A DNA stretch of 40,747 bases from Eubacteriales Family XIII. Incertae Sedis bacterium (GTDB lineage: Bacteria > Bacillota > Clostridia > Peptostreptococcales > Anaerovoracaceae). The position numbers and the translations under genes were made by a program. Under the pieces are notes generated by a model, which did no database searches, was not told the origin of the DNA, and saw nothing but the letters and a program-made list of their open reading frames with translations. Within the stretch, counting starts at the first letter, position 1. Every line of letters starts with the position of its first letter. The DNA lies in assembly GCA_031290135.1 (NCBI GenBank), contig JAITOE010000250.1, forward strand, positions 1-40,747, written 5' to 3'. Positions 1-8,930 of this stretch are shown one piece after another.

Positions 1-1
1 G

Positions 2-2095
2 TTCTATGTGATAGACGACGGCGCCCCGGAGGAAGAATCCGCCGCGCCCGAAACGCCCGAATGGACCGGAACGCCGGATGAAACCCAGAAGGTCGCCAGG
101 GACGGCGGCGAAGCGGCGCAGACCATCGCCGAAATGAAAAAAACGGAGCTTGAAGCGGCGGCGGCGGTTACAGTCGTAAAGGAGACCCTGTATGCGCCCG
201 ACGGGACGAAACAGCGGTTTTTCGACACAAAAACGGGGGAGGAAAGGGACATCGGGCTGCGGGACGTCGTGCTCCTGCTCCGGGGCGCGAAAACACAGGC
301 GGAGGTCTTCCGGCAGGTCTTTTCCGAACAGGGCATCGATGCCTATGTGGAAGCGGGGGAGGGCTATTTCGATACCGTCGAGATCGAAACGTTCATGAAC
401 CTGCTGCGCGTGATCGACAACAGGCGGCGGGACGTCCCCCTGATCAGCGTCATGTATGCCCCCATATTCGATTTTTCCACGGAAGAACTGATGGACGTCC
501 GGCTCGCTTTTCCAAAAGGCGCCTACCACGAAGCGGTTTTTGCCTGCGCCGCCGCAGATGCTGACGCCGGTGCCGATGCTTGCACGGCGTCTCCCCGGCT
601 GCGCGAAAAAATCAGCGCCATGCTGGCGCGCCTCGAAGGCTGGAGGGAAAACGCCGCGTTCATGCCCTTGGATGAATTCGTCTGGGAATTAATGAAAGAA
701 AGCGGATATTACACCTACGCCGGCGCCCTGCCCGGCGGCGGGCAGCGGCAGGCCAACCTGCGCGCGTTGGCGGACAAGGCGCTGGACTTCCAAAGCACGC
801 ACATGAAGGGCCTGCAAGGCTTCATCACCTACGCGGAGCATGTGAAAAGGCGGGTGGACACGGCCCCGGCAAAGCTTATAGGCGAAAGCGAAGAGGTTTT
901 GCGCATCATGACCATCCATAAAAGCAAGGGGCTGGAATTTCCCGTCGTCATCGTCGCCGGGCTGGGCAAGCGCTTTCGGTCGGATTCGTCCCGCAGCGTC
1001 GCCATACACAAGGACATCGGCCTGGCGCTGCGCTGGACGGACCCCGCCGAGGGGCTTTACCGGAAGACGCTGCTGCAGAGCATGATCGAACGAAAAAAAG
1101 CACGGGAGGATCTGGCGGAAGAAATACGTATTTTATACGTAGCGTGTACGCGGGCCATGGACAGGCTGATCCTGCTGGGAAGCATACGGGGCGGGACAAA
1201 GAATCTCGGCCGTCCGGACATGTCCATAGAAGGCCGCTCCTACATGGAGCTTCTGCTGCCGGCGGTCCGGGACACGAAACTGCGCATAGAGGGTCTTTCC
1301 AAGGCGGACCTGCTTCGCGCGGCCGGACGTGAAAGCAGCCGGGACGTGTATTTCAGCTCGCTTTTGGCTGCGGAGCCGGAGGGTTGCGGCCCGGAATCCG
1401 GCCGGGAGATATGGCGGAGGCTATCTTTTTCTTATCCGTACAAGGACGCCGCGTCGCGCAAGTCCAAATACGCGGCCACCGAAATGGCGGACACGTCCTT
1501 CGCGTCCGCTGCGGACCGCTTGCCCCCTGCCGCCGTCCCGCGTTTCATGGAGGCGGAAACCGTCCTGGGCGCGGCAGAAAAAGGGAGCATCCTGCATAAG
1601 GCAATGGAGCTTCTGGACTTTCACGCGGCCGCGGAACAGGCCGGCCGGACCGCCTATTTCAGCGCCTTCCTGCGCGATCTCGTGGAACGCGGCCTGTTCA
1701 CGCCTGCGGAGGCGGAAACCGTGGACACGGAAAAACTGCGCGCCTTTCTCAGGTCGGACGTGGGCAGGCGGGCGGCGCAGGCGGCCGAGCTTCAAAAAGA
1801 GGCGCCTTTCGTCCTGAAAAAAATCCAGGACGGGGAAGAAATCCTGGTGCAGGGCGTGATAGACTGCTATTTCATGGAAAGCGACGGCTGCGTGCTGTTA
1901 GACTATAAATCAGGGCATCTTTATCGGGCGGCCGGCGAGAGCCGGGAGGCGGCGAAGGCCCGTCTGGCGGAACGCTACCGCCCGCAGCTGGAAATCTACG
2001 GCGAAGCCCTGGAAAAAATAAAGGGGATCCCTGTGAAAGCCGCCTGCCTTTACCTGCTGGGCGAGGGGGAAAGCCTGTGGATGGAGCCGCGCTGA
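2..2095 (+). CDS. addA: AddA helicase-nuclease subunit, 3' part only
   Basis: C-terminal part of the UvrD-like helicase/nuclease subunit of AddAB, which processes double-strand breaks for recombination. The reading frame is open from base 2, so the start and the Walker A half lie upstream of the window. Visible are helicase motif V (TIHKSKGLEFPVV, about 300 residues in), motif VI (LYVACTRAMDRLIL), and a C-terminal PD-(D/E)XK nuclease with GSILHKAMELLDF, GVIDCYF and LLDYKSGHL, where the D and DYK residues are the expected metal ligands and catalytic lysine. AddB would be expected just upstream. GC-rich like the core genes here. The family assignment is firm; only the N-terminus is missing. Confidence 0.93.
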   Translation, partial: FYVIDDGAPEEESAAPETPEWTGTPDETQKVARDGGEAAQTIAEMKKTELEAAAAVTVVKETLYAPDGTKQRFFDTKTGEERDIGLRDVVLLLRGAKTQAEVFRQVFSEQGIDAYVEAGEGYFDTVEIETFMNLLRVIDNRRRDVPLISVMYAPIFDFSTEELMDVRLAFPKGAYHEAVFACAAADADAGADACTASPRLREKISAMLARLEGWRENAAFMPLDEFVWELMKESGYYTYAGALPGGGQRQANLRALADKALDFQSTHMKGLQGFITYAEHVKRRVDTAPAKLIGESEEVLRIMTIHKSKGLEFPVVIVAGLGKRFRSDSSRSVAIHKDIGLALRWTDPAEGLYRKTLLQSMIERKKAREDLAEEIRILYVACTRAMDRLILLGSIRGGTKNLGRPDMSIEGRSYMELLLPAVRDTKLRIEGLSKADLLRAAGRESSRDVYFSSLLAAEPEGCGPESGREIWRRLSFSYPYKDAASRKSKYAATEMADTSFASAADRLPPAAVPRFMEAETVLGAAEKGSILHKAMELLDFHAAAEQAGRTAYFSAFLRDLVERGLFTPAEAETVDTEKLRAFLRSDVGRRAAQAAELQKEAPFVLKKIQDGEEILVQGVIDCYFMESDGCVLLDYKSGHLYRAAGESREAAKARLAERYRPQLEIYGEALEKIKGIPVKAACLYLLGEGESLWMEPR

Positions 2096-2120
2096 CGGCC
2101 TCCGCGAGACGGCGTTATTC

Positions 2121-2141
2121 TGTAGGCCCAACGGGCCTACA
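2121..2141 (+). terminator. Hairpin downstream of addA
   Basis: A perfect 9-bp stem (TGTAGGCCC / GGGCCTACA) with a 3-nt AAC loop lies 25 bp after the addA stop. A second, imperfect GC-rich hairpin (GTGGGC / GCCCGC) follows at about 2154-2171. There is no U-tract, so it may be a weak terminator, an RNA-stabilising stem or a small palindromic repeat. Confidence 0.45.
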
Positions 2142-2269
2142 TCCGGAGTGCCGGGTGGGCTAAAGCCCGCACGGCCGGGGCGCAGGGACACTTTCGACCT
2201 GCGTTGAATCGTTGAAAAATAGCGAAATTTCTGACATTTTCGGTTTGGGAAAAATCTTCTTCGTTTCTG

Positions 2270-2297
2270 TTGACATCGGGTTTAAAGCCTGTATAAT
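2270..2297 (+). promoter_or_regulatory. Promoter of gdhA
   Basis: Perfect consensus boxes: TTGACA at 2270-2275 and TATAAT at 2292-2297 with a 16-bp spacer. It implies a start near 2304 and a leader of about 165 nt before gdhA, consistent with high expression. Confidence 0.85.
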
Positions 2298-3806
<1,509 letters not shown>

Positions 3807-3847
3807 GGGACACAAAATTTTGGGTGGGGTTTTATATAGATACGGAC

Positions 3848-3875
3848 AAAACGGCGGCAACCGGCCGCCGTTTTT
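3848..3875 (+). terminator. Rho-independent terminator of gdhA
   Basis: An 11-bp stem (AAAACGGCGGC at 3848-3858, GCCGCCGTTTT at 3864-3874), 5-nt loop AACCG, and a run of five T (3871-3875). It begins 42 bp after the gdhA stop. Confidence 0.9.
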
Positions 3876-3888
3876 GCGTGTACGGGGG

Positions 3889-4005
3889 TTCCGTCATTGC
3901 GAGCGAAGCTTCCGTCATTGCGAGCGAAGCTTCCGTCATTGCGAGCGAAGCGAAGCAATCCACAGGCACTGGATTGCTTCGTCGCTTTGCTCCTCGCAAC
4001 GACAA
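3889..4005 (+). repeat. Palindromic repeat element with three tandem 21-bp units
   Basis: Three head-to-tail 21-bp units (TTCCGTCATTGCGAGCGAAGC type) start at 3889, 3910 and 3931. The third runs into a long imperfect palindrome of form GCGAAGCAATCCA...TGGATTGCTTCG ending CTCCTCGCAACGAC. A near-identical copy of the palindrome (one mismatch seen) is at 33319-33390 and an expanded relative is at 29711-29940. Dispersed intergenic palindromes of this GTCATTGCGAG type are widespread in bacterial genomes. Non-coding. Confidence 0.85.
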
Positions 4006-4031
4006 TGCGTCGGCATCCCTGCATGTATATA

Positions 4032-4060
4032 TTGACAATCCAAGCAGATTGACATAAAAT
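4032..4060 (+). promoter_or_regulatory. Promoter of the OPT transporter operon
   Basis: TTGACA (4032-4037), 17-bp spacer, TAAAAT (4055-4060). A second TTGACA begins at 4049. The implied leader is about 105 nt; an AAGGAAGG-type RBS precedes the ATG at 4175. Confidence 0.7.
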
Positions 4061-4174
4061 GAACATAGAATACAGGCTGGGAATCACACGCGCAAACGGA
4101 ACCGTGAAACCGGACTTGATTACAGAGCGCTGATTGGATCAGGGCTTCCTTCATGGGAAAGGAAGGTGTAAATC

Positions 4175-5848
4175 ATGTCCGGTGAAACGAAAAACGTCAG
4201 ATACGCGGCGTCCTTTAAAGAGCAGTTTACGCCGAGGGGGATCGTCGTCGGCGTCCTGGGCTGCGTCGTGCTGACCATGAGCTCCATGTACGTGGCGCTG
4301 AAATTAGGCGCGCTGCCCTGGCCCATTCTCTTCGTGGCAATCGTGTCCATGTTCTTTTTGCGCCTGCTGGGGCGGCATAACGTGAACGAAATCAATGTCA
4401 CCCATACCATCATGTCGGCGGGCGCCATGACTGCCGGAGGCCTTGCTTTTACGCTTCCGGGCCTTTACATGCTGAACCCGGACGCGGTTTTAGACTTTTC
4501 GCGCCTGTTTTTCGTGATTTTGGGCGGCGTCATCCTGGGGCTGGTCTTCACGGCGCTGATCCGCGGTTATTTCGTGGTTTCCGGGGAGCTGCCGTATCCG
4601 ATGGGCCAGGCGGCGGCCGAAACCTTGGTCGCCGGGGACGAGGGCGGCAAAAAATCCGTCACGCTGTTCACCTCTTTCGGGCTCGCGGGGCTGTTCACTT
4701 TCCTGCGGGACGGCGTCCCCGCGTTGTTCGGGCCTGCCGCGGCGCTGTTCCCGGCGTCCTTTTCCAGCGCGAGAATGGCGGCGTATGGGTCTTTGGCAGG
4801 GATCTGGCTGTCCCCGATGCTGATTTCCGTAGGCTATATCGTCGGGCCCGTCGCCATCGGCGTCTGGTTTCTCGGCGCCTTGATAGGGGACGCGGGCATA
4901 CTCGTCGGCGGCGTTGAAATGGGATGGCTCGACAGCGGTTTGGCGGCTGCGGTCAAACAGTCCTTGGGCATCGGCCTCATGGTGGGGACCGGGCTGGGGA
5001 TTGTCCTGAAAGGCATCCTGCCCAGGGCGAAAGAGATGTTCGGCCCCTTGTTCGCAAAATCGTCGCTGTCCGGGGGCTTTGTCAGCCTCCGCTGGGCGCC
5101 CGCCGTCATGGTCCTGCTGGCCGCGCTGTTCGCCACCCTTTGCGGCATGGGGCCCGTCCCCGCCGTCATCACCCTATTGGGCGTGTGGGTGACGACCGCC
5201 ATGTCCGCGCAGATCGTGGGGCAGTCGGGAATCAACCCCATGGAGATATTCGGCGTCATCGTGCTTTTGGCGGCAAAGGCGGTTTCCGCCGTCGGGCAGA
5301 CGGAAGCGTTTTTCGTGGCGGCGGTCGTCGCCATTGCCTGCGGCCTTGTGGGCGACGTGATGAACGATTTTAAATCGGGATATCTGTTAAAAACGGACCC
5401 GAAGGCGCAGTGGTTCGGGGAATGTATCGGCGGGCTTGTGGGGGCGGTTGTCTCCTTGGGCGTTTTTTATGTGATCGTCAGGGCTTACGGCCCCTCGGCG
5501 TTCGGCGGCGCAGCCCTGTTCCCCGCGCCGCAGGCGGGCATGGTGGCCGCCATGGTGGGCGGCGTCCCCCACGCGCCCTCATTCGTCGTCGGGCTTGTGG
5601 CGGCCTGCCTGCTCTATATCGTGAATTTCCCGGTCATGACACTGGGCTTGGGCGTTTATCTGCCGTTTTATCTCTCCGCCACGGCGCTTGCGGGCGGCGT
5701 TCTCAAATGCGCCGCAAAGGGGATTGCCCCGGAATGGGAGAAGCGGGGAACGGGGCTGGTCATAGCCTCCGGACTTTTGGGCGGGGACGCGGTCATCGGC
5801 GTCATCATCGCCATCGGGCAAGCAATTTCGGGCTTTGCCAGCCTTTGA
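4175..5848 (+). CDS. OPT-family oligopeptide transporter
   Basis: Integral membrane proton-coupled transporter of the OPT superfamily, 557 aa with about 14 hydrophobic segments throughout. The N-terminal core (LTMSSMYVALKLGALPWPILF, MFFLRLLGR, NVNEINVTHTIMSAGA) and the ELPYPMGQAAAETL and QIVGQSGINPMEIFG stretches are typical of the bacterial oligopeptide branch. The P1-family aminopeptidase starts 30 bp downstream, so uptake and intracellular hydrolysis of peptides are probably coupled in one transcript. Substrate is inferred from family and neighbour; metal-siderophore (YSL-like) substrates are possible but less likely in this context. Confidence 0.88.
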   Translation: MSGETKNVRYAASFKEQFTPRGIVVGVLGCVVLTMSSMYVALKLGALPWPILFVAIVSMFFLRLLGRHNVNEINVTHTIMSAGAMTAGGLAFTLPGLYMLNPDAVLDFSRLFFVILGGVILGLVFTALIRGYFVVSGELPYPMGQAAAETLVAGDEGGKKSVTLFTSFGLAGLFTFLRDGVPALFGPAAALFPASFSSARMAAYGSLAGIWLSPMLISVGYIVGPVAIGVWFLGALIGDAGILVGGVEMGWLDSGLAAAVKQSLGIGLMVGTGLGIVLKGILPRAKEMFGPLFAKSSLSGGFVSLRWAPAVMVLLAALFATLCGMGPVPAVITLLGVWVTTAMSAQIVGQSGINPMEIFGVIVLLAAKAVSAVGQTEAFFVAAVVAIACGLVGDVMNDFKSGYLLKTDPKAQWFGECIGGLVGAVVSLGVFYVIVRAYGPSAFGGAALFPAPQAGMVAAMVGGVPHAPSFVVGLVAACLLYIVNFPVMTLGLGVYLPFYLSATALAGGVLKCAAKGIAPEWEKRGTGLVIASGLLGGDAVIGVIIAIGQAISGFASL

Positions 5849-5878
5849 GCATTGACAGTGACTAAGAGGAGGACGGGA

Positions 5879-6877
5879 ATGAAAGAGATCAAAATCAACG
5901 AAATTGAGGGTTTCAAAATCGGCAGTGCGCAGGACGTGCAGGCGGCCACGGGCTGTACCGTCATCCTCTGCGAGGAAGGGGCCGTCGCCGCCGTCGATGT
6001 GCGCGGCAGCGCGCCCGCCACAAGGGAAACGGCGATTCTCAGGCCGGTCAACACGATGGACAGGATCCACGCGGTCATGCTCTCCGGCGGCAGCGCCTTC
6101 GGCTTGGACGCCGCTTCGGGCGCCATGGCATATCTGGAAGAGAGAGGAATCGGGTTCCCGATGGACAACCTGACAATCCCCCTCGTCTGCGCCGCGTCCC
6201 TGTATGACCTGGCCGTGGGCGACCCCTTTGTCAGGCCCGACAAGGCCATGGGCTACTTGGCTTGCCAGAACGCAGGAAACGGCCCCGTGGAAGAAGGGAA
6301 CGCGGGCGCGGGAACCGGTGCTTCCGTAGGCAAATTTTTCGGAACGGACCGTATGATGAAATCCGGGCTTGGGACCTGCGCCGCCCAAGTGGGCAGCCTG
6401 AAATGCGGCGTGATCGTCGCGGTCAACGCGCTGGGCGACATATTGGACGCGGACACGGGCCAGCCGGTCGCCGGAATCCTGAATCCGGAGGGAACCGCAT
6501 TGGACAACACGCTGCGGCTCATGTACGAAGAGATAGACAGGCCCAGGGATCTGTTTAAGGGGAACACGACGATAGGATGCGTGCTGACGAACGCAAAGCT
6601 CACCAAAACCCAGGCGACCGCCCTGGCGTCCCTGACCCATAACGGCATGGCGAGGACGATACGCCCGGTGCATACCTCCGTCGATGGCGACAGCATTTTC
6701 ATCATGAGCTACGGCGAAGAAGAGGCGGCGCCCGACGCGCTCGGCGCTTTGGCGGCGGAGATGATGGGACGCGCCATAAACCGAGCGGTCCGCGCGGCGA
6801 AATCCGCTTACGGGCTGATCTGCGCCGGGGATCTCCGCCAGGCGCAGGTTTCCGCCAAATGGATTGAGAAAGAGTAG
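5879..6877 (+). CDS. P1-family (S58) peptidase, DmpA/L-aminopeptidase-like
   Basis: 332-aa N-terminal-nucleophile hydrolase of the DmpA / L-aminopeptidase D-esterase family. Seen: SGGSAFGLDAASGAM with YLEERGIGF, the N-terminal half signature, and FKGNTTIGCVLTNAKLTKTQATALA, where this family autocleaves just before a Thr/Ser nucleophile in the GNTT region (exact residue inferred). HNGMARTIRPVHTSVDGD is also characteristic. The ATG at 5879 is chosen because GAGGAGG lies 7-13 bp upstream; an upstream TTG at 5852 would include that RBS in the protein. Second gene of the OPT operon. Predicted cytosolic; likely trims imported peptides. Confidence 0.88.
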   Translation: MKEIKINEIEGFKIGSAQDVQAATGCTVILCEEGAVAAVDVRGSAPATRETAILRPVNTMDRIHAVMLSGGSAFGLDAASGAMAYLEERGIGFPMDNLTIPLVCAASLYDLAVGDPFVRPDKAMGYLACQNAGNGPVEEGNAGAGTGASVGKFFGTDRMMKSGLGTCAAQVGSLKCGVIVAVNALGDILDADTGQPVAGILNPEGTALDNTLRLMYEEIDRPRDLFKGNTTIGCVLTNAKLTKTQATALASLTHNGMARTIRPVHTSVDGDSIFIMSYGEEEAAPDALGALAAEMMGRAINRAVRAAKSAYGLICAGDLRQAQVSAKWIEKE

Positions 6878-6901
6878 GCTGGCGGCTGGCTGCGCCGCCC
6901 G

Positions 6902-6976
6902 TCAATGGCGTCACCCGTACCCAGATAATTGATGTTGGAGACGATGCCGTCCGCCTGGTTGACGTGTAAGACTTCG
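6902..6976 (-). pseudogene. Scar of a second alcohol dehydrogenase copy, internally deleted
   Basis: Bases 6902-6949 match 7772-7819 of the intact dehydrogenase with two mismatches, and 6950-6976 match 8207-8233 with one. The missing 387 bp equal exactly 129 codons and the junction falls on a shared TGCCG, so the minus-strand reading stays in frame: HVNQADG joined to IVSNINYLGTGDAI. There is no start, no zinc-ligand region and no further homology on either side. It is a remnant of a paralogue or an earlier duplication. Confidence 0.85.
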
Positions 6977-7027
6977 GCAACCGCATCGTCTATTCGTCTG
7001 TTCAGTCTTTGCTTCGAATTTATGAGC

Positions 7028-7453
7028 TTACCATGATAAACCGGAAACGTATTCTTCCTTCGTATTGTCGAGAAATTGCTTCGCGTCCACCGTGTTCAGC
7101 GCGATCTGATAACCGGGGATCGTGGCTGTATAAACGCTTTTGTTCGGACTCGCCGTTTTGTATAGATTCAGTTCGGTCGCGGCATTTTCGGCAATCCCGA
7201 CAAACAGCGCGCGCATACGCGCGTTTTCGTGCCAATTCGCTTTCAGCTTCAGGAAACGCGCGTAGTCGTAGGCCATAGGAAAGTACGTAATGTTCCTGTA
7301 TACGAGCAACGGATATTGGTTGTACGTGTTCTCCATCTGCTGACCGTTCAGGACGACGGGAAAAGTCGGAATGGCGGCCTTCACATCCATCGCCCACGCC
7401 GATGATGGAACGAGGACGCAAAGCAAGGCTGTTAAAAAAAAATGTTTCTTCAT
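7028..7453 (-). pseudogene. Truncated secreted stalk-domain protein
   Basis: 141 aa from the ATG at 7453 (GGGGG just upstream) with a signal peptide (MKKHFFLTALLCVLVPSSAWA). One full stalk repeat (the domain often annotated as copper amine oxidase N-terminal-like) follows: IPTFPVVLNGQQMEN, YPLLVYRNITYFPMAYDYARFL. A second repeat begins at IPGYQIALNTVDAKQ and stops abruptly after NTKEEY, exactly where YPLL-like sequence is expected, ending in VSGLSW. Family members are usually several hundred residues. The break abuts the dehydrogenase scar, so I infer truncation by rearrangement. It lies downstream of the dehydrogenase terminator on the same strand. Confidence 0.72.
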
Positions 7454-7477
7454 GGTACCCCCGTTTGCCATCTGTTC

Positions 7478-7511
7478 AAAAGGTCACGCCGTAGCTTCCG
7501 GCGTGACCTTT
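7478..7511 (-). terminator. Terminator of the alcohol dehydrogenase
   Basis: A 12-bp stem (AAAGGTCACGCC / GGCGTGACCTTT) with a 9-10 nt loop. A/T runs on both sides make it potentially bidirectional. A diverged inverted copy sits at 10810-10843. Confidence 0.85.
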
Positions 7512-7539
7512 CTTGTGCTGCATTCAGTTAATGAGACGC

Positions 7540-8604
7540 TTAGAGCGTTATGACCGGCTTGATTAAATCGCGCGGCTTGTCTTTCATGAGCAGCAGCCCT
7601 TCTTCCAGATCCTCCAGCTTGTTGAAGCGATGCGTGAGGAGCGGGCTGACGTCGAGCCTTTTGTTGATCAGCACCTGCGCAAGATATTCCATGTTCTTTC
7701 TTCCGCCGGGCATGAGCCCGCCGATAATGCGGATGTGTCCCATTCCAAGGCCCCATTCGATCCTTGGGATTTCAATGGCGTCGCCCGTGCCCAGATAATT
7801 GATGTTGGAGACGATGCCGCCCGGCCTTATTAATTTGACGGCCTGCCCGAAGGTTTCCAGCCCGCCTCCCGCGATAATGACCTTATCCACGGGTTTTCCG
7901 CCGGTGGCGTCTTTTATCTGGTCAACGATGTCCCCGTCCTTGTAGTTGACAAGATCCGTCGCGCCGTAGTATTTCGCGACTTCCTGGCATTTTTTCCGGG
8001 AACCGACGGCAAACACCCTGCCTGCGCCGCGAAGAACGGATCCGGCCACGGCCATCAGCCCCACAGGCCCGATGCCGATGACGACAACCGTTTCGCCATA
8101 GGCGACTTCCGCGTTGTTCGCGCCGTGAAAACCGGTAGGCACCATGTCCGAAAGCATGACGGCGTCTTCGATGTTGATGCTGTCCGGCAGATGCGCCAGA
8201 TTGCCGTCCGCCTGGTTGACGTGGAAGACTTCGCCGAACGTGCCGTCCTTTTCATTTGAGAATTTCCAGCCGTTGAGCATGCCGTGCGAGTGCTGCGAAA
8301 ATCCCGCCTGGGACTCCACGGCCTCCCAGTCCGGCGTGATTGCGGGCACGATGACCTTGTCGCCGACTTTAAAATCTTTGACGAGCGCGCCGACTTCGAC
8401 GACCTTGGCGGAAGCCTCATGCCCCAGAATCAGATCATGCCTGTCTCCCAGCGCGCGTTCCCATACGGTATGCACGTCTGAAGTGCAGGGCGATATGGAC
8501 AGCGGTTCACATAAAGCATCCGTCGGCCCCACCTTTGGAACCTCCTTTTCGATCCAGCCGATTTTGTCAAATCCGAGCATTGCCAAGCCTTTGAATTTTT
8601 TCAT
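7540..8604 (-). CDS. adh: Secondary alcohol dehydrogenase, NADP(H)-type (zinc)
   Basis: 354 aa, colinear over its length with the Thermoanaerobacter/clostridial NADP-dependent isopropanol dehydrogenases that interconvert secondary alcohols and ketones. Catalytic zinc ligands are visible: Cys in PCTSDVHTV, His-Glu in GHEAS, and Asp in the HVNQAD region. The nucleotide-binding GIGPVGLMAVAG is followed by AVGSRKKCQE with Tyr in KYYGATD, the G-S-R...Y pattern that favours NADP in this family. The four-Cys structural-zinc lobe is absent, as usual for this branch. Start at 8604 (MKKFKGLAML) because AAAGGGGG lies just upstream; longer starts lack an RBS. Divergent from ilvD with a shared promoter motif; terminator at 7478. 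Confidence 0.92.
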   Translation of the reverse strand: MKKFKGLAMLGFDKIGWIEKEVPKVGPTDALCEPLSISPCTSDVHTVWERALGDRHDLILGHEASAKVVEVGALVKDFKVGDKVIVPAITPDWEAVESQAGFSQHSHGMLNGWKFSNEKDGTFGEVFHVNQADGNLAHLPDSINIEDAVMLSDMVPTGFHGANNAEVAYGETVVVIGIGPVGLMAVAGSVLRGAGRVFAVGSRKKCQEVAKYYGATDLVNYKDGDIVDQIKDATGGKPVDKVIIAGGGLETFGQAVKLIRPGGIVSNINYLGTGDAIEIPRIEWGLGMGHIRIIGGLMPGGRKNMEYLAQVLINKRLDVSPLLTHRFNKLEDLEEGLLLMKDKPRDLIKPVITL

Positions 8605-8685
8605 TTTTCCCCCTTTCAATATTATACGAGTTTCTGTCTGGATACCACTGGCGCTTCTTTTCATCGGGTAAAATCATCGGCATCT

Positions 8686-8721
8686 TGTGGTTATTATAAA
8701 GCCAAACGCTTCAAAAGTAAA
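8686..8721 (-). promoter_or_regulatory. Promoter of the alcohol dehydrogenase with operator half-site
   Basis: On the minus strand: TTTACT (8721-8716), 17-bp spacer, TATAAT (8698-8693). The 13-mer TATAATAACCACA (8698-8686), spanning the -10 box and the following 7 bases, is identical to the ilvD promoter at 8795-8807, suggesting a shared regulator. Confidence 0.7.
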
Positions 8722-8771
8722 GAGTGTTTACGTTTGTATTTGTACCTAAAATGTTTCGTTTTTCATTTTTT

Positions 8772-8800
8772 TTGACTATCTCCATTTTTTACAGTATAAT
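8772..8800 (+). promoter_or_regulatory. Promoter of ilvD
   Basis: TTGACT (8772-8777), 17-bp spacer, TATAAT (8795-8800). Transcription would start near 8807, inside the operator-like dyad. Confidence 0.8.
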
Positions 8801-8821
8801 AACCACAGGTCGGTTATTATA
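8795..8821 (+). promoter_or_regulatory. 27-bp operator-like perfect dyad over the ilvD -10 box
   Basis: TATAATAACC (8795-8804) and GGTTATTATA (8812-8821) form a perfect 10-bp inverted repeat around a 7-bp centre (ACAGGTC). It covers the -10 box and start site, the usual place for a repressor operator. A shorter copy (AACC-N7-GGTT) is at 8891-8905 and a half-site lies in the divergent dehydrogenase promoter. The cognate regulator is not in the window. Confidence 0.7.
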
Positions 8822-8920
8822 CAGATTGGAATGCCCTCCGGCCCTGCCGGAGATGGCTGTGCCATAAATGCAGGCATTTATGGCACAATGAACCACAGGT
8901 CGGTTATTATCCGGATTGGA
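8801..8920 (+). repeat. 30-bp direct repeats flanking a two-hairpin leader insert
   Basis: 8801-8830 and 8891-8920 are 30-bp direct repeats differing at two positions; the second supplies the ilvD RBS. Between them lie a 7-bp hairpin (CTCCGGC / GCCGGAG, 8836-8852) and a near-perfect palindrome (TGTGCCATAAATGC 8858-8871 / GCATTTATGGCACA 8874-8887). It looks like a small inserted or duplicated module in the ilvD leader; it could also act as a transcript structure. Confidence 0.7.
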
Positions 8921-8930
8921 GGAGAAATTT

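Noticed and set aside
8858-8887. Terminator in the ilvD leader
   Set aside because: The palindrome has no T-tract after it and lies between promoter and RBS of an apparently functional gene.
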